NCBI GenBank assembly: GCA_000432515.1
Contig: HF996010.1
Coordinates: 1 to 27,262, forward strand
Source of the DNA: Bacteroides sp. CAG:545
Lineage (GTDB): Bacteria > Bacteroidota > Bacteroidia > Bacteroidales > UBA932
Direction of reading: 5' to 3'
DNA length: 27,262 nt
The position numbers were made by a program, and so were the translations under genes. Under the pieces are notes generated by a model. It was given only the letters and a program-made list of their open reading frames with translations, did no database searches and was not told the DNA's origin. This document shows, piece by piece, positions 7,763 through 16,900 of the stretch (positions are counted from its first letter, which is position 1; every line of letters starts with the position of its first letter).

Positions 7763-9388
7763 TTAGAAATCAATGCCGACAGTCACGTTCAGCACGTTTC
7801 TATATCTTCCGGACAAAAACTCCGGATCTTTAAACATACTTGTATAAGAATCACTGATTTCCGCAAACAGCGTCAACCCGTGACGGATAATGCGCGAATA
7901 CTTGAACGACACCTTCACAAAGCCTGCAGGAGATGTCCTGTATTCATAATTCCTATCCAAGTATACAGTACCGGAATAAGCATTTCCTGTAGCTGAAACT
8001 TTCTTTCCGTCCTCATTCTTGGTTCCGGTTCCATAATGAGCACCAGCATAAAGTCCTGTCGAGAAGACGTTATAACCCTTTTTGCAGTTCTTGACAGCAT
8101 ACATATTGAAATCCAATTCCGTGATATCCTGCTTTCTGTAATCAGGATAGCTCTCGGATGTCAGCGATGTATAATTCATTCCGAGTTCTGCGCCATACTC
8201 CCAGTCGGGAAGCATCCCGGACAAACCCGCATAGCCTTTGTAAGAAAGATCTGCATTAATCTGTGTCTTGTCCAATGCTGTCTGAGAACCGAGATATACC
8301 ACTTCCAGATTACTTCCGGGAACTGAATTTATCTTGTAATTGTTTTCCTCATTACCTAAAGATGAATAAGTTCCGTCAAGAGTTATATAATGAGCCGTCT
8401 CATTTTTCTTCATGGAAAGTACGCCTTTATATGAGATTATATTACCCGACGCATCACAATAACGGATAGAACCAGAAGACTTTCTTCCGAAAAATCCGCT
8501 TCTGTGCAAGAATGATATTTCATTAAAGAACCTGGTACTTCCCGAGAATGTGAAATCAGCCTGAAGGCTTCCTCCATAAAACTGGTTAACCATAGGACGG
8601 CTTTCACGTCTTTCACTTCCTTCAGTAGCCAGGTATCCGTTGGAATTATCCAACATGGATCTTTTTCCGAAATAAGCGCCGTAATCGACAATGTAGTAAT
8701 AGGTTTTTGCAGCCTCTCCGAAAATATCTGCATCTACCGACTCCACTGTCTTCCGGAATTCTCCGTCGATGCCTAAAGTAACTTTGTCTGACAACTTGGA
8801 TGCAATTCCTAATGAGGCACCGAAATCAGCCCATTTGCAGGCAAAACGAGGATCCTTAAGTTTCGAGTAATTCGCTGTGTTATAAGACAGTTTGCCGCCT
8901 AGAGACCACATGTCACCAAGCCGGTAATTAATACCTCCTGACAAGTCAAAAACCTCTTTGGATTTCCTGCCGGGATTATCGGTCGTGCTCTCTTCGAAAT
9001 TAATAAAGTTATAAGACGGATCCATAAGGACAGGACCACACATCTTGGATCCGGTAAAATACGAATAGGACAGCTTTCCTGAGAAAGCCATCCTATCCGA
9101 AACTTTTACATACGATTCGGTATATGCACCTGCTTCTGCAGCATTTCCTGATTCGTGCACATCCATATAAGAGCCGTCTGATTTGGTCATCCCCACATTT
9201 ACAGTAGAGATATTCTTCACAGAAAGCGTATACAGCGATGCCGTATTAGGAGACACCAACCACGGGTTATCTGATTTCACATAGTCAAATGATTTGAACA
9301 CAGACACCCCCTTTTCCTGTGCATTTGAGAATGACGGGAAAAGAATTAAAAGCGCTGCTGCCAAAGGCAGTTTCATATTACCTCTCAT
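7763..9388 (-). CDS. Outer-membrane beta-barrel protein, DUF6850-like
   Basis: A 541-residue protein with a signal peptide (clearest from the second Met, residue 5, to the Ala-Gln near residue 24) and alternating amphipathic strands throughout, ending in Phe as outer-membrane barrels do. It resembles the family I know as DUF6850, which occurs beside DUF4876 lipoproteins and TonB receptors; no biochemical function is established to my knowledge. The second ATG, at 9376, is preceded by AGAGG and may be the true start, shortening the protein by four residues. The gene lies 16 bp after the lipoprotein gene and 13 bp before the protease gene. It could be a channel or an accessory barrel to the receptor. 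Confidence 0.7.
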   Translation of the reverse strand: MRGNMKLPLAAALLILFPSFSNAQEKGVSVFKSFDYVKSDNPWLVSPNTASLYTLSVKNISTVNVGMTKSDGSYMDVHESGNAAEAGAYTESYVKVSDRMAFSGKLSYSYFTGSKMCGPVLMDPSYNFINFEESTTDNPGRKSKEVFDLSGGINYRLGDMWSLGGKLSYNTANYSKLKDPRFACKWADFGASLGIASKLSDKVTLGIDGEFRKTVESVDADIFGEAAKTYYYIVDYGAYFGKRSMLDNSNGYLATEGSERRESRPMVNQFYGGSLQADFTFSGSTRFFNEISFLHRSGFFGRKSSGSIRYCDASGNIISYKGVLSMKKNETAHYITLDGTYSSLGNEENNYKINSVPGSNLEVVYLGSQTALDKTQINADLSYKGYAGLSGMLPDWEYGAELGMNYTSLTSESYPDYRKQDITELDFNMYAVKNCKKGYNVFSTGLYAGAHYGTGTKNEDGKKVSATGNAYSGTVYLDRNYEYRTSPAGFVKVSFKYSRIIRHGLTLFAEISDSYTSMFKDPEFLSGRYRNVLNVTVGIDF

Positions 9389-9404
9389 ATTCTAAAATTC
9401 ATAT

Positions 9405-10688
9405 CTACTTCTTCAGAGAAGCGACCTTTCTCTGGTGGAAGTCGTTTGTAGAGTTGTTTGTATCTTTATAAATGATGTGAGCTCCGTTTGCGATAGATGC
9501 CTCTGCATCGATGCCTGAAGGATCGGTAGAGCCGCCCTCTTCAGCCTCGGTACCACCTGCATAATTGTAAACCAGTTTACCCTCATTCTCAGGAAGAGCC
9601 TCAGTAGCAGCCTTATCTACATTTCTGTAAACTGTATATCCGAGTTTGTTTACAAATCTTACATAACCGGCGTCAGCAGAAGCAAGTATACGTTTTTTGT
9701 TTAAATCCATCTTGGAATTGTCGAACACCTCCACGGCATCTTTCACCCAATCAAGAGGAACTTTTGCAGACTGCATAGCATTAGCAGGCATCTCGATATT
9801 GTCAGGATTTTTCACGAAAGCCTCGGTTGTAGTTCCTTCCGGAGCAAATACTACGAAACCAGGAGACATTACTGAAAGAGGCCAAGCATTTCCCATTCCA
9901 TACAGATACGTCTTGAGATAATGGTCAGTAGAAATAGATGCATCAGGTGCCGGATATGCCTTGGCATTACTAAACACTTCAGGATCGTACATAACATAGT
10001 CAGCGTGGCTCAAATCTACTGAATTGGAAACTGTTGCACTATGATTAACCGCACCGTTCATAGCCACTACAATCTGAGAATATGCAGGAATCTTTACTGA
10101 GCCCTGGAACCACCAGCATGCGGCCCACATAGGCATATAGTCGGTATAAGAAAGCTTACCGTCTTTCATCCATTTGCTGGCCATATTGGAGTTCGTAGGA
10201 CAAAGCATTCCGAAAGCATATTTGCTGGCATCAGCCTCCACTGGAGAGTTGTTGTACAAGATTACGTACTTGTCATACTGAAAAAACTTACCTGCATCAT
10301 CAGCACATCCTCCGAAATAGAGTTCCTTGATGATTACCTGGCTGGTCTTGGAAGCTACCATATCCAGTTTGAAAGCGTTCTCAGCTCCATCTGCAACAAT
10401 AACGGCAGAATTTGTTCCGTTATAAATGTTAGAGTTCTGATATAATGTAGCAGATGCCTCATATGCTCCAGCCTTCATCTGGAAGACAGCAACACCATTT
10501 GCATCTGTCAATGCCGTATAAACAGTCGCATTAGCAGAACTTCTAAGGGAGACTTCTACGTTCTCCACGGCAAAGGCTTCTCCACCCTTGGTGAGAGACA
10601 CCTGTACGTCATTAATCTTGTCCTCTGTCTTCTTGCAGGAAACAAGAGCAATGGCCGCTGCCATCATGAAATACACGATTTTCTTCAT
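9405..10688 (-). CDS. DUF4876-type lipoprotein, probably surface-exposed
   Basis: A 427-residue lipoprotein with a signal peptide and lipobox ending ALVSC (Cys18). The residues after Cys, KKTEDK, include an acidic pair after Lys, similar to lipoprotein surface-export signals described in Bacteroidota, so display outside the cell is plausible. An Ig-like or carboxypeptidase-regulatory-like domain covers about 24-112. The main domain begins at KELYFGGC (121-128), followed by QYDKYVILYNN (137-147), the pattern I associate with DUF4876. Aromatic and Gly-rich stretches follow, and there is no enzymatic motif. Lying 21 bp after the TonB receptor gene, it probably acts as the receptor's capture or lid protein, in the way SusD, BtuG or XusB partner other receptors but without sequence relationship to them. 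Confidence 0.72.
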   Translation of the reverse strand: MKKIVYFMMAAAIALVSCKKTEDKINDVQVSLTKGGEAFAVENVEVSLRSSANATVYTALTDANGVAVFQMKAGAYEASATLYQNSNIYNGTNSAVIVADGAENAFKLDMVASKTSQVIIKELYFGGCADDAGKFFQYDKYVILYNNSPVEADASKYAFGMLCPTNSNMASKWMKDGKLSYTDYMPMWAACWWFQGSVKIPAYSQIVVAMNGAVNHSATVSNSVDLSHADYVMYDPEVFSNAKAYPAPDASISTDHYLKTYLYGMGNAWPLSVMSPGFVVFAPEGTTTEAFVKNPDNIEMPANAMQSAKVPLDWVKDAVEVFDNSKMDLNKKRILASADAGYVRFVNKLGYTVYRNVDKAATEALPENEGKLVYNYAGGTEAEEGGSTDPSGIDAEASIANGAHIIYKDTNNSTNDFHQRKVASLKK

Positions 10689-10709
10689 AACTTTAAATAT
10701 TAGTGATTA

Positions 10710-13661
10710 TTAAAACTTCAAACGGACTGTCATTCCGTAGTAAAATGCCGGAAGATAACTTGACAATGAAGAATACTGCTTCGTCTTGGTCGAATAAACC
10801 TGACCGAGATTACGGAAGAAATTGTTAGCGTAGAACGAAATGGACGCTATATCTCCAATTTCCTTCGTTACACTGAAATTAGCCGAGAAATATGGTGATA
10901 TGTAATCCTTTACAAAGTAATAATCATATACGGTACGATGACACAGATTCGACAAATCCCCATATAGTTTCGGATTATTCTTACTTGCCCAAAGGAACTT
11001 CTCCTTGAACGGAATAAGTTCATCAGGATTATCATAAGTGGAATAGTACTCAGGATATGTCACAGTCAACACCCTTCTGTCCATAAACGACGGGTCATCG
11101 GCAGGAAGCCATCCTGAAGAACTGGAGGTTGCGTAAGTCCTTTGTGCTCCATCCACTCCTTCACTAAGATAACGATGATATCTCATAAGAGAAGCTTCCA
11201 CTTTCATAGAAACAATCATTCTCACAGAAGGAATATGAGTCGTAATGGTAAGATTCGCATTAATTCGCTTCGATTCCGCACCATTGGCGATACCACTTTT
11301 ACCTACATAATGACCAATGTATTTGTAAGGGGTCCCATCGGACATAAGTTGGGTAGTCGGAGAATACTCTACCATGCTGTAGTCCACATACTTATATCCA
11401 TAGAAGGATCCGTCCAGACGGATTTCAGTGTTGATAGGTTTGATTCTCGCAAAGTCTATCACCCATTCGAGTCCATACCTGTTACTAGGTGATCCGCAAT
11501 TGTTCGCATAGTAATTGGTTGTCAGAGCCTCCCTCTTCTTTCCATTTATGACCTCTGAAGGCAACACGCCGGTTTTATCCGAAACAGTAACCACGCCAGT
11601 TTTGCCATCCATGCTATACACTCTATTCGCAGCAGGAATTCCGCAACTTGCAAGAGCAGCCTGGTCGGTATAGTTATAAGAGAACTTATCGTACATCTTA
11701 TCCACTTCGAAAGCGTTCTCAGTCCTGGTGTAATAACCCACGAGAGATATCTTGTTACCGGCCAGATTAATCTCCATTCCAAGTTCAGCCTGTTTGTTTC
11801 GCTGCCAGACAAGATCTTCGTTGTACAACGTATTCTTCGGCATAATATAATAGCCATAATAAGCTGTACCTGAAATAGATGTAGGATTAAACACCTTAAT
11901 GTCATAATATGACGGGATAGGATACAAAATGGCAAATGACGGCTGTTTTACTGCCACACCATAACCGCCACGGAACGACAAATCGCGAACGACTTTATTC
12001 CTGCGGTTTTTTCCTGACAACACTACATATTTCGCACTGACTCTCGGCGACAGACTATAAGTATTGCCATATTCCGAACCATTTATGAAAGTTCCTTCTC
12101 CACGAAGTCCGGCAATGATGTTCAACCTTGTCTTTCCGATAGGAATCAACACATTGTCTTCGAGATAAACAGCCCCATTATTCATTGCAGGCTGAGCACT
12201 GTAATCATACAACCTGAAACTTGGAGCAGTAGCAAGATCTTCAGTAAACGCACCGGTTCCGAAGTTTTTGTCCGAATTCCAGTCGACACCGAGCTTCACC
12301 TTATTGTTTACCTTTCCGAAATGCGTAGCCCAATTAGCCTTTAATCCCACCTTATAAGTAAGAGGCTTGTCATCGATTCCCATGACATTATAGGAATACC
12401 CCTGTGGAACCAGCACAATATCCTGATTATCAGTCCCATCATAATCCTGGGCCACAAAATATCCTTCATTCCTGCCATGAAGCGATGCGACAGAAGCTGT
12501 ATTCGAATAATGCTTACGCTCCCTGCTCTGCTTGTCGCCATAAACAATAGAAGCGTTCAGGTCAATGCCGGTAATCCATGGCTTGCTGAGCAGCCAGTTG
12601 AGAGACATATTCGCACGCAAACTGTTATCCTTGTCTTTCACCCAAGTACCCGCCAGAGCATCCGGATCCGCCTTCGAATCCCTGCCGCCAAGGTTCCCCG
12701 AAAGACCTACGGTCAATCGCAACGGCTTGTCAGTCAATCCCCCGTTATTAAAAAGATCGGAGTAGGTCAATGATATCTGCTTCCTGTCATAAGACGTATA
12801 AGGAGACATGGTATTTTTGATGGCTTTCGTATATTCCACGCTGGCATTCAACACCGCAGCCTTCTTTCCGATACCGAAACCTTTGCTCGCCGACACCTGC
12901 TTAGTGTTAGGATTCGAAGAAAATGTCACCATATATGGTGTTTTACCCTTCTTGGTAGATATCTTCACGATACCGGAACCGACATCACCATATTCTACAG
13001 AGGGAATACCTGAGATAACCTCTATAGATTCCACATTGCTGGTAGACAAATTATTGGTAGTCACACCTTTCGTTTCAGAAAAACTGGCATTGCTGGAAAG
13101 TCTGGCACCATCCACTTCCACGGCTGTACCGAACGAAGGGTTACCGGCCTCATTTGCTGAGCCGGTTCTGATAGAAAAGCGATTTTTATCAGTCAAATCA
13201 GGTTTCCCGGTAGTACCTCCAGGAAGAAGTCCGGAGATATCCGAGACATTCAACATCTGGACGTGGTCCAAAGTAGTCCTGTCGATAGTCCTCGCAGTAG
13301 ATGCACTATTCTCATTTTCCTTTGCAGTCACCACTACAGTGTTAAGTGTAAGGTTATCCTCGACAATGTACGCCTTATAACCCGTGATATTTCTGGATAT
13401 GATGATCTCTTTTTCATCTGTCACGTAGCCGAGACAAGACACCTTGATGACATTATTGCCCGACGGGACATTCTTTATAACGAATTTTCCGTTTGCATCT
13501 GCTACCGCCCATTGCTCTGTATTACCAAGTATTACAGTAGCAAATTCTACCGGTTTGTTAGACTTCTTGTCCAATACAACACCATCAATAGTCCAATTCT
13601 GCGCAAATCCCACTACAGAAGACATAAAAAAAATGATGGCAGTTACGATTAGCTTCATCAT
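10710..13661 (-). CDS. TonB-dependent outer-membrane receptor
   Basis: A 983-residue active transporter. A signal peptide (1-20, cleavage near FAQ) leads into a carboxypeptidase-regulatory-like domain (about 24-105) with the usual VVVTA ending near 109-113. The plug follows (about 118-238), with GTAVEVDG, SNVESIEVISG and GSGIVKISTKKGK motifs. A 22-strand barrel fills the rest, ending RLKF. It takes a ligand bound at the surface into the periplasm using TonB energy. No SusD partner is present; the DUF4876 lipoprotein directly downstream takes that position. Two Met codons adjoin at the start (13661 and 13658), and the first is used here. It is the first gene of the six-gene set, so its upstream region should hold the control signals. 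The ligand cannot be read from the sequence. Confidence 0.93.
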   Translation of the reverse strand: MMKLIVTAIIFFMSSVVGFAQNWTIDGVVLDKKSNKPVEFATVILGNTEQWAVADANGKFVIKNVPSGNNVIKVSCLGYVTDEKEIIISRNITGYKAYIVEDNLTLNTVVVTAKENENSASTARTIDRTTLDHVQMLNVSDISGLLPGGTTGKPDLTDKNRFSIRTGSANEAGNPSFGTAVEVDGARLSSNASFSETKGVTTNNLSTSNVESIEVISGIPSVEYGDVGSGIVKISTKKGKTPYMVTFSSNPNTKQVSASKGFGIGKKAAVLNASVEYTKAIKNTMSPYTSYDRKQISLTYSDLFNNGGLTDKPLRLTVGLSGNLGGRDSKADPDALAGTWVKDKDNSLRANMSLNWLLSKPWITGIDLNASIVYGDKQSRERKHYSNTASVASLHGRNEGYFVAQDYDGTDNQDIVLVPQGYSYNVMGIDDKPLTYKVGLKANWATHFGKVNNKVKLGVDWNSDKNFGTGAFTEDLATAPSFRLYDYSAQPAMNNGAVYLEDNVLIPIGKTRLNIIAGLRGEGTFINGSEYGNTYSLSPRVSAKYVVLSGKNRRNKVVRDLSFRGGYGVAVKQPSFAILYPIPSYYDIKVFNPTSISGTAYYGYYIMPKNTLYNEDLVWQRNKQAELGMEINLAGNKISLVGYYTRTENAFEVDKMYDKFSYNYTDQAALASCGIPAANRVYSMDGKTGVVTVSDKTGVLPSEVINGKKREALTTNYYANNCGSPSNRYGLEWVIDFARIKPINTEIRLDGSFYGYKYVDYSMVEYSPTTQLMSDGTPYKYIGHYVGKSGIANGAESKRINANLTITTHIPSVRMIVSMKVEASLMRYHRYLSEGVDGAQRTYATSSSSGWLPADDPSFMDRRVLTVTYPEYYSTYDNPDELIPFKEKFLWASKNNPKLYGDLSNLCHRTVYDYYFVKDYISPYFSANFSVTKEIGDIASISFYANNFFRNLGQVYSTKTKQYSSLSSYLPAFYYGMTVRLKF

Positions 13662-13683
13662 AATATCACTAGTTGTGTGCTTA

Positions 13684-13691
13684 CAAATATA
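13684..13691 (-). promoter_or_regulatory. -7 element before the TonB receptor gene
   Basis: TATATTTG on the minus strand (13691-13684) fits the Bacteroidota -7 consensus TAnnTTTG, 22 bases before the start codon, which would give a very short leader. No good TTTG is present 19-21 bases upstream, so the promoter is either weak, activator-dependent, or a chance match in A/T-rich sequence. No other element in the gap fits better. Confidence 0.45.
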
Positions 13692-13872
13692 TAAATATTT
13701 CTAAATTCTACGCTCCATGCAGGCGAATGGATCAGGATAAATCAGATAGGATATCTTCCAAATGCGTCCAAGGTGGCGGTCTATGTAACAAACTAGGGAA
13801 CTTACAGTCTGGAAGCAGGCGGGGCGAAATCGCCGGACTTGGAATCGACAATTTTTCCTGATATGCTGTAAA
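13692..13872 (-). other. Structured-looking intergenic region upstream of the six-gene set
   Basis: No protein gene is convincing here. Read on the minus strand, the region contains a small perfect stem GGCGA-TT-TCGCC (13833-13822) and, in order, segments that resemble pieces of a cobalamin riboswitch: CCCGC, ACTGTAAGTTCC, GCCACC, TTTGGAAG and CGCCTGC. The normally invariant B12-box is only about half matched, and the best promoter element lies downstream of it. I treat it as an unassigned region, possibly a degenerate or unfamiliar leader RNA. Confidence 0.25.
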
Positions 13873-13903
13873 GCGAGCCCTTCTGAGCAAAAGAAGGACT
13901 CGC
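13873..13903 (-). terminator. Hairpin downstream of the beta-galactosidase gene
   Basis: Twelve-base arms (13873-13884 and 13892-13903) pair throughout with one G-U pair and a 7-base loop, about 80 bases after the lacZ stop codon. The U-tract is short (TTTA), so termination may be incomplete. It separates lacZ from the receptor operon on the same strand. Confidence 0.65.
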
Positions 13904-13981
13904 GTTAAACATATTTGCGACTTGCTCACCCCTTCCGCCTCAAAAAATGGACTATTTCTTGTGAAAAACAGTTATAAATTG

Positions 13982-16900
13982 TTACTTCACCGGCCTTATC
14001 ACGAAATTGAATTCGTATTCGGCAGGCCTTACAAGGTAAGGTTCGAGTGGCCATCTTCCCCAAGAATCAGTTCCACCTACGCCCATTTCCTTCAGGTCAA
14101 AGTTTACATAAGTAGTTCCGAGAGAACGGGCATCATTGTGCGCAAGTGGCAGAAGTTCAAGCGAATGCGTAGCCTCACCTGCCTGCTGGTTTGTAGGGTT
14201 CTTCCTCGGGCGAGGATCAGAAAGAGCTGAATCCATCTGCTTCTGGCTGAACGGCAGCGCAGAGCCGCTGAAGCGGGCATCAGATGTTATCTCTATTCCT
14301 GTTCCTGATGATGAGAGAACTTTCAGCCACCTCAAATCAGATTTCGTTCCGGATTCCTGAGTACGCACATAACCGTACCAATACTGGTCCTGAACCCTCT
14401 GTACGTAATGTCCGAGCAGAGCCGCGGACTTCCTGTCGCAATAATTGTCCCACGGACCGAGACCATAGAAGTCGAGCGTCGAGAACTCACCCGGCATCGC
14501 CAGTTTCATTCCGAAACGGAACAGGCATGGAGCCTTGCCGAGTTCGCCCTTGTCGTTCATCTTCTCCTTAGCCACGATCGCGCCGTCAGGATGGATTTCG
14601 TAAGTCATTGTCACTGAGCATACTTTTCCGAACGGAGCATATTCCGTAGTGACGACATAGTGGTCAGAGGACTTCTCCACATTGAAAGAAGCCACCTTGA
14701 ACTCCGGATATCTCCACATCTTGAATCTGTTCTGGAAATTGGCACCCATATCGTTCTCTACGACAGCTCTGCCGAATGACGGCATAAGCGGTTCCTTCAG
14801 GGTCTCCACTCCGCCTATCACATAACTTGACAATGCGCCGGTATTCTTGTCGAAAACAGCCTTCCAGTCAGATACGCGGTCGCCTTCCATAGACTTCTCA
14901 TAGATGAACTGGCCTGAGAACACTGCCTCTGAAGAGGTTTCCTCTGCATTGACAATATCATTTACAGCCGCAGAACCGGCATTGAAAGCGGAAGCAGGAG
15001 CCTCGTAGAGGACAATCTGGTCATAAGCCACTTCGTAGCCGGCAGGCAGCAGCCCGTCGCTTTCCTTCAGAGTCCAGCTGACCTTCACGCACACGTCAGT
15101 GTCAATGAAACCGTCCGGAGTGCCGAAACCAGTGCAGGAAGGCATGTTTCTCAATGACTTGCTAACAGCCGACAATATATCCTTGCCGGAAATGCCAAGA
15201 CCTACCTCAACTGTCTGACCAGGAGCAGCTTTCACGTTCTCGACGATACCTGACTTGACTGCCGCGCCACCGGCTTCGATGGTCCAGTTCATCCTGTAGC
15301 GGGAAAGGTCAATGAAGAAATTCTCATTATATACATTGACCACAAATTCCTTGTCCTCCTCCAGGAATGACTTTCCAGGGGTGCAGAACTTCGTGTCGGC
15401 AGTGGTCAGAATGGAGCGGTGCTGATACCTTATCTCATAGGTCTGAGGGTGCCAGCTGCGGTCTGCCGCCAATATTCCGTTGCAGTTGAACGAGCCGTCG
15501 GACGCATCATAGTCATTGGCATCGCCGCCGTAAATGAAGATGTGGTCCGTACCATATTTCCGGGCATCCACCTTCTTGCAGATGGCCTGGTCCACATAAT
15601 CCCAGATAAATCCGCCCTGGAATTCAGGATATTTGCGGACAAGATCCCAGTATTCCTTGAAATTTCCGTTGGAGTTACCCATCGCGTGCGAGTATTCGCA
15701 GAGGATAAGAGGCTTTGGAGGATTGTTCTTCAGATATTTCTCGCAATCTACCGGATGGGTGTACATCGGGCAGTAAACGTCTGTGTTGTATTTGAGTTCT
15801 GCTCTTTCGTACTGCACCGGACGTGAGGTGTCATAGGCTTTTATCCAGTCGTACACCTTCTCGAAGTTCTCACCGTTGCCGGCCTCGTTGCCCATACTCC
15901 AGACAATCACTGAAGGGTGATTGAAATCGCGGCATACCATCCTGCGGTTTCTGGACAGATGAGCCTCATAATAGTCAGGTCTGTGGGCCAATGACTCCTT
16001 GCCGTAGCCCATTCCGTGGGACTCTATATTGGCCTCATCCACTACATAGATGCCATATTTGTCGCAAAGGGCATACCACATAGGGTCATTCGGATAGTGG
16101 GATGTTCTTACTGCATTGACATTCAACTCTTTCATGATTCTTATATCCTCGAGCATCTCGTCATAGGACATCACGTATCCGCCATAAGGGCTCATTTCGT
16201 GACGGTCAACGCCCTTGAACAGGACTGCCTTACCATTGACAAGCAGTTGGCTGTTCTTTATCTCGACAGAGCGGAAGCCGAATTTCACTGATGCGCTTTC
16301 CACCAGGCCTTTCTTGTCGTAGGCGCTCACTGTCAATGTGTAGAGCGAAGGACTTTCCGCAGACCAGAGTTCCGGAGATGAAACAACTGACGTACAACGT
16401 ATTACGCGGTTGCCGTCCTTATCTTTCACTACCTTGCTATCGACATTTTCCACACAGGAGCCGACTTCGTGACCTGACGGGTCAGTGACTTTGCAGGAGA
16501 ATGATGTGACGCCCGGAGATACTACGATGGACATATCTATATTGCCGTCCATATCTCCCTTTACATTGATGTCCTCTATTCTCTTGGTCTCACGGGTATA
16601 GACATAGATCCCGCGCGCGATTCCGGAAAACCTCCAGAAGTCCTGGTCTTCCAGATAGGAGCCGTCGCACCAGCGGAAGATTTCGAGGGCAATCTGGTTC
16701 TCGCCTGCCTTAACATATTTGGTAATGTCGAAACGGGCCTCCAGCTTGCTGTCTTCGCTATATCCTACTTCCTTGCCATTCACCCAGATACGGACATTGG
16801 ATGTGGCGGAACCGATGCACAGGCAGATCTGACGGCCTGTCCAGTCAGCCGGCATGTCGAAGGTGCGGCGATATTGTCCTACATAATTCCTTTCCTCCGG

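Noticed and set aside
9405..13661. XusABC-type xenosiderophore or BtuBG-type operon
   Set aside because: The lipoprotein lacks the beta-propeller repeats expected of those partners and no PepSY-type membrane protein is present; similarity is only in the receptor.
10710..13661. SusC of a polysaccharide utilisation locus paired with the nearby beta-galactosidase
   Set aside because: There is no SusD, the downstream genes are proteases and a polyferredoxin, and a terminator separates the operon from lacZ.
13732..13929. A 65-codon minus-strand frame before the receptor gene
   Set aside because: It crosses the lacZ terminator hairpin and the possibly structured leader, has no promoter or start context, and its Pro/Leu-rich translation looks non-coding.
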